Source: Lachnospira multipara LB2003 (lineage in GTDB: Bacteria; Bacillota; Clostridia; Lachnospirales; Lachnospiraceae). Taken from it: DNA of 64,000 nucleotides. Positions 58,570 to 64,000 of this stretch are shown in pieces. The number at the start of each line of letters is the position of its first letter. Position 1 is the stretch's first letter. The stretch covers positions 40,967-104,966 of the forward strand of contig NZ_JNKW01000009.1 of NCBI RefSeq assembly GCF_000702205.1, read 5' to 3'. The notes below the pieces were generated by a model. It did no database searches. It was given only the letters and a program-made list of their open reading frames with translations, and was not told where the DNA came from. A program made the translations under genes and the position numbers.

Positions 58570-59381
58570 TATAAATACCTCTTTATTCTATTAATTGCAT
58601 TGTCCTTAATAAATGGTGTGAAATGTTCTTCAATAAATGCAACTCTTTCTTTTCCGGCTCCATAAATCTTACCATGTTCTATAATTACATTAAGTAAATG
58701 AGCATATTTTTCGCTGTTACATTTACCTTTTTCCACAATTAAATAATACTTTCCATCATTTTTATAAAGGCTGTTTATTACACCCCATGTCTTATTTATT
58801 CTATTGCACATTTCTTCTAAGTTATCCAATGAATCAAATGCAAAAATGCCAGTTACAAATTTTCTATTCTTATATGACTTATTAGATTTCTTATTGTTTT
58901 TTTCTATCTCTGATTTTTCCACCTTAGTTTCATCAACATTGGCGATTTCTTTATCATCTAAGTCTTCTAATTCATTATTATCATCTTCATTAGATTCGTC
59001 ATTAACATCCTCACTAAAGTCCTTAAAATCAGGTGTCCTAGTATTTTCTATCCCTTTATAGACCTTATCTAATTTATCTTCTATTCTCTTAGCAATATCA
59101 GTGCCTGCCTGCTTTAACATACTATTAAAATCATCTTTACCTGCTGAAATTGTAAGTACAATTGAATGATCAGGCTGAGGTGCTAACTGTAAAGACATAA
59201 CATTGCCATCTAGGTCAATTCCTATGCTCTCTTTAGCCTCTTCCATAATTACATCAACAAGATTGTGAATCTTAGTTGTATCATTTCTAAAGAAGTCATC
59301 TAAAGTAATGTTATTATCCTCTAAATCCTCCTTTAAAAGTCTGCACTGAAACTTATTTTCATCAATTCTTTTAAATTCCAT
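58569..59381 (-). CDS. mecA: MecA-like ClpC adaptor
   Basis: 270 residues from ATG 59381 (GGAAGGAAG upstream). The N-terminal substrate domain (MEFKRIDENKFQC, then LDDFFRNDTTKIHNLVDVIM) and the C-terminal ClpC-binding domain (FAFDSLDNLEEMCNRI ... LLNVIIEHGK) flank a long acidic, then Lys-rich linker (~110-180). MecA presents proteins to ClpCP. It lies between a HemC-like gene and the S66 peptidase gene. Confidence 0.88.
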   Translation of the reverse strand: MEFKRIDENKFQCRLLKEDLEDNNITLDDFFRNDTTKIHNLVDVIMEEAKESIGIDLDGNVMSLQLAPQPDHSIVLTISAGKDDFNSMLKQAGTDIAKRIEDKLDKVYKGIENTRTPDFKDFSEDVNDESNEDDNNELEDLDDKEIANVDETKVEKSEIEKNNKKSNKSYKNRKFVTGIFAFDSLDNLEEMCNRINKTWGVINSLYKNDGKYYLIVEKGKCNSEKYAHLLNVIIEHGKIYGAGKERVAFIEEHFTPFIKDNAINRIKRYL

Positions 59382-59403
59382 ATTAACTTCCTTCCTAACC
59401 AAG

Positions 59404-60318
59404 CTATCTTATCTTTAAGCCTGATAATAGTTCATCAATTTCCTCTAATATTCTATGCATAATAAAATTTTTCTCTAATTTGTTTCCGCCTAATCTTATT
59501 CTAAAAGGTTTATTATCAAGTATAAGAAAAATATTAACATCTAGGGAATCCATTGTGGATTTTACACTAACTGTTATATAACTTATCCTTTCGTCTAAAT
59601 CCTTGTCCTTTATTTTATCATAAATTTCCCTTTCCATAAATAGTTCATAAGCGGCATCTCCATCTAATAATCTCTTAGATGAATTTTCTAGACCTTCCCC
59701 ATCTCTTTCAAGTAAAAGAGCCATTGCCTGACCCATTATTGGTGTCATCATATGTCGATCATAGTTTAAATATTCAAAGCCTCGAAAATTTTCCTTATTA
59801 AGTAACTTCAAGGCGCATTCTGGTAAAACCGCACCCACTACATTGCCACTATTTAATTCATTAAGGCAAGAATTAACCCCATCTATTATTTTTACTTTAC
59901 TATCCGGAAATCTATCCTTTATCTGATATGCTCTTTCCCTGCAATCAGTTGCAAAAATTGGCTTACTATCTATCATAGTATTTTTCTTTAAAACCATTAC
60001 TGTATCTGTGCTAAGTCGGCTTAAAACCGTAGCTAGACCTAATCCGTTATCAGCTAATACATCCTTAACCGGCCTATTATCTATTACATAAATTCTATCT
60101 AAAAAGCAAACTGCCATATCAATGACGTCATTATTTAATGCCTCTGATAATAATCTAAATTCTTCCTTTGTGTTTTTTAGAACCGGCTTTATCTTTATTA
60201 ACTCCACAAATCTATCTGGATTTACTTTCTGAAGTTCCTTAATTACACTTTCTCCTAGCCTTACAGATAGAGTACTTGCATACACTCCTAGCCTAATATT
60301 ACAAAAATCTCTTCTCAT
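59404..60318 (-). CDS. HemC-like protein, predicted inactive
   Basis: 304 residues. The order of motifs follows hydroxymethylbilane synthase: IRLGVYASTLSVRLGESV (usual TRxSxLALxQ), DMAVCFLDRI (usual HSxKD), DGVNSCLNELNSGNVVGAVLPECALKLL (see below), GQAMALLLERDG and LFMEREIYD. Many key residues are gone: the first Arg, the Lys-Asp of HSxKD, and the GGCxxP cofactor cysteine. It therefore should not make hydroxymethylbilane. No other heme genes are near. It lies 22 bases upstream of mecA on the same strand, so a regulatory role is possible. Confidence 0.6.
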   Translation of the reverse strand: MRRDFCNIRLGVYASTLSVRLGESVIKELQKVNPDRFVELIKIKPVLKNTKEEFRLLSEALNNDVIDMAVCFLDRIYVIDNRPVKDVLADNGLGLATVLSRLSTDTVMVLKKNTMIDSKPIFATDCRERAYQIKDRFPDSKVKIIDGVNSCLNELNSGNVVGAVLPECALKLLNKENFRGFEYLNYDRHMMTPIMGQAMALLLERDGEGLENSSKRLLDGDAAYELFMEREIYDKIKDKDLDERISYITVSVKSTMDSLDVNIFLILDNKPFRIRLGGNKLEKNFIMHRILEEIDELLSGLKIR

Positions 60319-60435
60319 ATTAAATTACCCTTCTCTACTCAAATAAATATCTACTCATTTTATATATTATCACTTGTAGATTAATTATTAAAATGTTATT
60401 TTTATTATGCACAAAAATTGGAGGGAGATTATAAA

Positions 60436-61875
60436 ATGAAGCTAAAATTTTCTAAAAAAATTCTACTTATGCCTTTTTTGCTTGGCATTCTTTTTCTTAT
60501 TAATCCAAGCACTATAAAAGCTGATGAAACTCAAACTAATGAAGCTGTTAGTGTGGATTTTACCATTAATCATTCAAGCAGTGACACAGCACTTGTTACT
60601 GATAATTCCTATAAAAGTTCAGTTAAATATCTTGCTGGCACAGGGGTAAGCATTACTACAACTACTCCTATTAAGGGCTTATATATAAAGTGGTATCACA
60701 ATCCTAGTAGTGAATATACAATTAGCTATAATCAAAAACAGATTAGTTGTGGAAGCAAGGGATTCCTACATGAATATATAGCCCTAGATGAGGAAACTAC
60801 AGAAGCTACTATTAACCTAACAGAGGATATGAGAATTTGTGAGATTGTAGCTCTTAGTGATGGTAAGCTTCCTATGCAGATTCAAAACTGGGAAGAGCCT
60901 TGTACTAATCCTGATATGTTAGTTTTTTCCACTCATGCTGATGATGAAATATTATTCCTTGGGGGAGTTTTAGCAACTTATGGCGCTAGAGATGATGTAA
61001 ATCTTCAAGTTGCTTATATGTGTGATTTTTATCAATCTGAGCCATATAGAGAGCATGAAGAATTAGATGGTTTATGGACTGTTGGTCTAGTACACTATCC
61101 TGTTAAAGGTAATTTCTATGACTATTACTGCGCAGATTATGATGCTGCATTAAAGAATTATTCCTATGCAGATGTTAGTGCCTTTGTAACAGAACAAATT
61201 CGTAAATTTAAGCCTACAATTGTGGTAACTCAAGATTTAAATGGAGAATATGGTCATGGTGGGCATCAACTTCTAGCACACTGTGTAGCAGAGGCCGTTG
61301 ATCATTCCAATGATTCTAGCTTTAACCCTGAATCTGCTGCTAAGTATGGCACACATGATGTATTAAAGACATATCTTCATCTTTATGGTGAAAATCAGAT
61401 TAATCTTAATTTAAGAACACCTCTTTCATATCTAAATAACCAAACTGCCCTAGATTGTTGTAAAGAGGCTTATAAAAAGCACGAATCTCAGCAATACTGT
61501 TGGTTTTATGTAGATGATGAATATGAATACAGCTGTGCAAAATTTGGATTATACAGAAGCTTAGTTGGCGCTGATTCTAATAATGACATGCTAGATAATG
61601 TAAGCACAAAGTATGAAGAAGAGCTTGCTAAAGCCGAAGCTAGTAAGGCAGAAGCTGCTAATCAAGAGGCTTTACAGGCTAATGAAAAAAATGCAGAAAC
61701 TAGTGATGGCAAAGAGACTAGTAAAGGACTTTCACTTAGCGTAAAGCAAATCATATCAACTCTTATTGCATTAATTATAATTTTTATTGTAATATTTTTT
61801 CAATTTAAAAGACATGAAAAGGAATACAATAAAAGAGTTAAAGACTACAAAAATGAACATAAAGACGACAAATAA
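60436..61875 (+). CDS. Secreted, membrane-anchored PIG-L family deacetylase
   Basis: 479 residues from ATG 60436 (GGAGGGAG upstream). Signal peptide (~1-30), a beta-rich N-terminal domain (~40-155), then the PIG-L/LmbE domain: HADDEILFLGG (metal site, ~residue 165) and GEYGHGGHQLLAH (second metal His). An Ala/Glu helix (~395-430) leads to a C-terminal membrane helix (~445-465) and a charged tail. PIG-L enzymes remove N-acetyl groups from GlcNAc-containing molecules. The substrate here is unknown but extracellular. Confidence 0.88.
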   Translation: MKLKFSKKILLMPFLLGILFLINPSTIKADETQTNEAVSVDFTINHSSSDTALVTDNSYKSSVKYLAGTGVSITTTTPIKGLYIKWYHNPSSEYTISYNQKQISCGSKGFLHEYIALDEETTEATINLTEDMRICEIVALSDGKLPMQIQNWEEPCTNPDMLVFSTHADDEILFLGGVLATYGARDDVNLQVAYMCDFYQSEPYREHEELDGLWTVGLVHYPVKGNFYDYYCADYDAALKNYSYADVSAFVTEQIRKFKPTIVVTQDLNGEYGHGGHQLLAHCVAEAVDHSNDSSFNPESAAKYGTHDVLKTYLHLYGENQINLNLRTPLSYLNNQTALDCCKEAYKKHESQQYCWFYVDDEYEYSCAKFGLYRSLVGADSNNDMLDNVSTKYEEELAKAEASKAEAANQEALQANEKNAETSDGKETSKGLSLSVKQIISTLIALIIIFIVIFFQFKRHEKEYNKRVKDYKNEHKDDK

Positions 61876-61911
61876 ACAAACAAATAAGTAAACTAATAAT
61901 AAAGCTAGGAC

Positions 61912-61938
61912 TTAAGTTTTAATCTTAAATCCTAGCTT
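61912..61938. terminator. Bidirectional terminator between PIG-L and chemoreceptor genes
   Basis: AAGCTAGGA-CTTAAG pairs with CTTAA-ATCCTAGCTT, flanked by A-rich and T-rich runs. It serves two convergent genes. Confidence 0.82.
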
Positions 61939-61966
61939 ATTTTTATATTAATCTTTGGCCTTTTAA

Positions 61967-63784
61967 TTAGAAGGTTGTAAACTTCTTAGTGCTGTCATCA
62001 AGTTTATTAGTTACCTCGTTATTAGTATCCATTGCTACACTAATATCGTTGATTTCATATACAATATCCTGTGAATTATCAGCTGACTGTGAAATTGCTT
62101 CTGATGCTTCCTGAACTGATCTTGTAATATTTTCAACTGAACTTGACATTTCATTCATAGCGCTATTTAAACTCTGTACCTGTCCATCAATTCCCTCTAG
62201 CATCTCATTAATGTAAATAGCTGTCTCTTCGTACTTCTCACCAATACCTACGTATTCATCGTAATCTGCAAGCACTGTCTTGTTAATAAAATCTAATACC
62301 TGCATAGCATTATCTGCAAGTGAATTAACTGCTGTTGTAACTTCATTACTGATATTTTGGATATTGCCTGCTGTCTCTCTAGAATTATCAGCAAGAGTAC
62401 TGATTTCTTCAGCAACTACAGCAAAGCCTCGTCCTGCTTCACCTGCTCTAGCAGCTTCAATAGACGCATTAAGGGCAAGTAAGTTAGTCTGACTAGCAAT
62501 ATCTAAAATTACATTTGTTAACTCGTTAATCTGTTTAACCTTTTCACTATCCTTAACTGACTGTTCAAGAACACTTGATAAGGTCTTCATCTTATTACCA
62601 GTATTATTCTTCTTTTGCTGAGCATCATTCTTAATTTTATTAGCTTCTGTCTGAATTTCTTTAGTCTTACTTGCACCATCTTCAACCTTTGTATTAATAC
62701 TTTCTGTAGCAATATTTACATCAGAAAGACTACTATCAATTATTGAAGCTGTAGATGATACTGTTTCCATACTAGCTGATAACTCTTCAAGAGCAGCACT
62801 AGTATTAGTAATGTTATCTCTAGCAAGGGCAATCTGGCTAGTCATATTCCCTGAAGATGTCTTTAAAGATTCTGTACCATTCTTAACTTCTCCAAGAATA
62901 TCCTGAAGTGTAACAATAAATTCATTAAAGCCGTCTTTAATATATACTAATTCAGAGCTTGTCTTAGTCTGAACTCTTGCAGTAAGATCACCTTTATTAT
63001 TCTTAATATTCTGAATAATATTATTAATCTCATTACTTATTTCTTTAACTTTCTTACCAACCACATTATTATTAAAGATTAAGCAAAGAATAATTACAAT
63101 AAGATAAACCATCATCATAACATTTATAATAGCAAAGGCAGAAGAAGAACATATAGCAATATAATGTTTCATCTGATCTGCAAGCTTAATGCTTTCTACA
63201 TTTATAATATCAAGTTGTTCTTTCATGGTTGCAAGTAATGTAACAGCATCTCCATATACAACACCTTTAATAGTTGATTTATCTCCTGTCTTAGCAGCAG
63301 ATATTGCGCTTTCATATTCTTTTTTTAAATCTGTATAAGCATCCTTTAATACTTTCGATGATTCTTTAGCTGTTGCAACTGTTTCAGGAGTACCTCTATA
63401 ATTATTAAATAAAGTTTCCAAACTTGAAACTGCATCAGACATTTCTGTAAGGCAAGTATTCATTTCATCTATTTTAGAATCTACATTACTTTGTCCACTA
63501 TCATCCTTTAAATTTAAAAGAATATCATACATTGATGCAAGTGCAAATCCATCATTATCAAGGATTCTCATATCAACCTCAAATACTCTTAAATTTGTTA
63601 ACATAGACTCTAAATCCTCAGATACTGATTCTGCTGCATCCGTAATTCGCTTAGTTTTATCAACTACAGACGTAATAGTAAACACAAATACACATAAGAG
63701 TATTGCATAACTAATCATACTCATTCCAGTAACAGTCTTTAAAAAAGGAATTTTTGATTCCTTTTTCCCACTAACATTAGCCAT
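61967..63784 (-). CDS. Methyl-accepting chemotaxis protein
   Basis: 605 residues from ATG 63784 (GAGG upstream). A membrane helix (~25-47), an extracellular four-helix-bundle-like domain (~50-210), a second helix (~218-242), HAMP (~243-300) and the signalling hairpin. The tip is canonical: [20 protein letters not shown], then [15 protein letters not shown]. It reports ligand binding to CheA/CheW. No other chemotaxis genes are in the window. The ligand is unknown. Confidence 0.94.
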   Translation of the reverse strand: MANVSGKKESKIPFLKTVTGMSMISYAILLCVFVFTITSVVDKTKRITDAAESVSEDLESMLTNLRVFEVDMRILDNDGFALASMYDILLNLKDDSGQSNVDSKIDEMNTCLTEMSDAVSSLETLFNNYRGTPETVATAKESSKVLKDAYTDLKKEYESAISAAKTGDKSTIKGVVYGDAVTLLATMKEQLDIINVESIKLADQMKHYIAICSSSAFAIINVMMMVYLIVIILCLIFNNNVVGKKVKEISNEINNIIQNIKNNKGDLTARVQTKTSSELVYIKDGFNEFIVTLQDILGEVKNGTESLKTSSGNMTSQIALARDNITNTSAALEELSASMETVSSTASIIDSSLSDVNIATESINTKVEDGASKTKEIQTEANKIKNDAQQKKNNTGNKMKTLSSVLEQSVKDSEKVKQINELTNVILDIASQTNLLALNASIEAARAGEAGRGFAVVAEEISTLADNSRETAGNIQNISNEVTTAVNSLADNAMQVLDFINKTVLADYDEYVGIGEKYEETAIYINEMLEGIDGQVQSLNSAMNEMSSSVENITRSVQEASEAISQSADNSQDIVYEINDISVAMDTNNEVTNKLDDSTKKFTTF

Positions 63785-63883
63785 AAGATAATTCCTCACT
63801 TTCATGTTCTTATTTAGTTTTCACGTTTTGTCTATCAATAATTATATATTATTTCTTATAAAATATCAATATAGAATAAAAAA

Positions 63884-63905
63884 AGAGAAGGATTTCTCCT
63901 TCTCT
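63884..63905 (-). terminator. Terminator of an off-window minus-strand unit
   Basis: AGAGAAGGA / TCCTTCTCT with a 4-base loop, then seven T residues on the minus strand. Confidence 0.82.
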
Positions 63906-63907
63906 GT

Positions 63908-64000
63908 CAAGACTCGCTCGCGAGTCTTGCGCGCCGGATTCGGGTCTGCTACTGCAGACAAATTCCTGTCCGAATCCGTGCGCATCCTCGCGGAGCGTTT
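63908..64000. repeat. GC-rich palindrome cluster at the window edge
   Basis: CAAGACTCGC / GCGAGTCTTG is a perfect 22-base palindrome (63908-63929). Next, CGGATTCGG (63935-63943) pairs with CCGAATCCG (63970-63978) and encloses GTCTGC-TACT-GCAGAC; GCGC arms lie outside. A GCGGAGC (GNA-type) tip lies at 63990-63996. It is far more GC-rich than the neighbouring gene and runs off the window. Confidence 0.7.

Overview
The window looks like chromosome from an AT-rich Gram-positive gut anaerobe of the Lachnospiraceae, probably close to Lachnospira / [Eubacterium] eligens. This rests on the secreted PL9-type pectate lyase with an X2 module, the low-GC clostridial codon use, CIRCE-controlled hrcA-grpE-dnaK-dnaJ, lipoboxes, AGGAGG ribosome-binding sites, and the gene style throughout. 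The genus is inference. No rRNA, tRNA, CRISPR array or complete transposase was seen.

Layout. 1-0.7 kb: edge of a Tad/Flp-type pilus locus. 0.9-5 kb: a very large membrane-anchored pectate lyase with a structured 5' leader. 5.3-8.9 kb: small lipoprotein, divergent D-Ala-D-Ala ligase paralogue, citrate synthase, DUF1653 protein. 9.1-15.9 kb: accessory stretch with a ClpX-like AAA+ protein behind three 25-bp repeats, a broken InlB-type surface gene carrying a 239-bp tandem duplication, a lipoprotein, the stump of a DUF4143 ATPase gene and a 33-bp tandem repeat at its promoter. 16-22.6 kb: ddl-murF, PHP phosphoesterase, lipoprotein, rRNA methyltransferase, solute-binding lipoprotein. 22.7-29.2 kb: argCJBD divergent from argG with ARG boxes between; a GC-rich block of small palindromes plus a nested fold-back lies between argC and argJ. 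29.5-34.7 kb: glyA, aspS, MATE transporter.

34.8-38.9 kb is the most unusual region, a decayed island. It has a HigB/HigA-ImmA pair in which both genes carry internal deletions, an integrase fragment with a nonsense codon, an N-terminal stump of a lanthipeptide/thiopeptide-type dehydratase, an ABC exporter, and an intact Cys/Ser-rich 56-residue candidate RiPP precursor behind an attenuator-like hairpin. 39-43 kb: CapA-like protein, DUF5011-NodB deacetylase, cytoplasmic GH13 amylase. 43-48 kb: the heat-shock operon. 48.2-50.5 kb: a three-gene sortase operon. 50.6-57.4 kb: EAL protein, thrC, an HNH/AP2-like protein, CHAP amidase, leuCD. 57.5-64 kb: S66 peptidase, MecA, a HemC-like pseudoenzyme, PIG-L deacetylase, chemoreceptor, and another GC-rich palindrome cluster at the edge.

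How it fits together: the housekeeping parts supply cell-wall precursors (ddl, murF), arginine, leucine, threonine and glycine/C1 metabolism and protein quality control. Surface functions (pectate lyase, sortase, deacetylases, CHAP, chemoreceptor) suit life on plant polysaccharide. Accessory regions show repeated internal deletions and repeat-mediated change. Base composition was judged by eye, not computed. Start codons were chosen from visible ribosome-binding sites.
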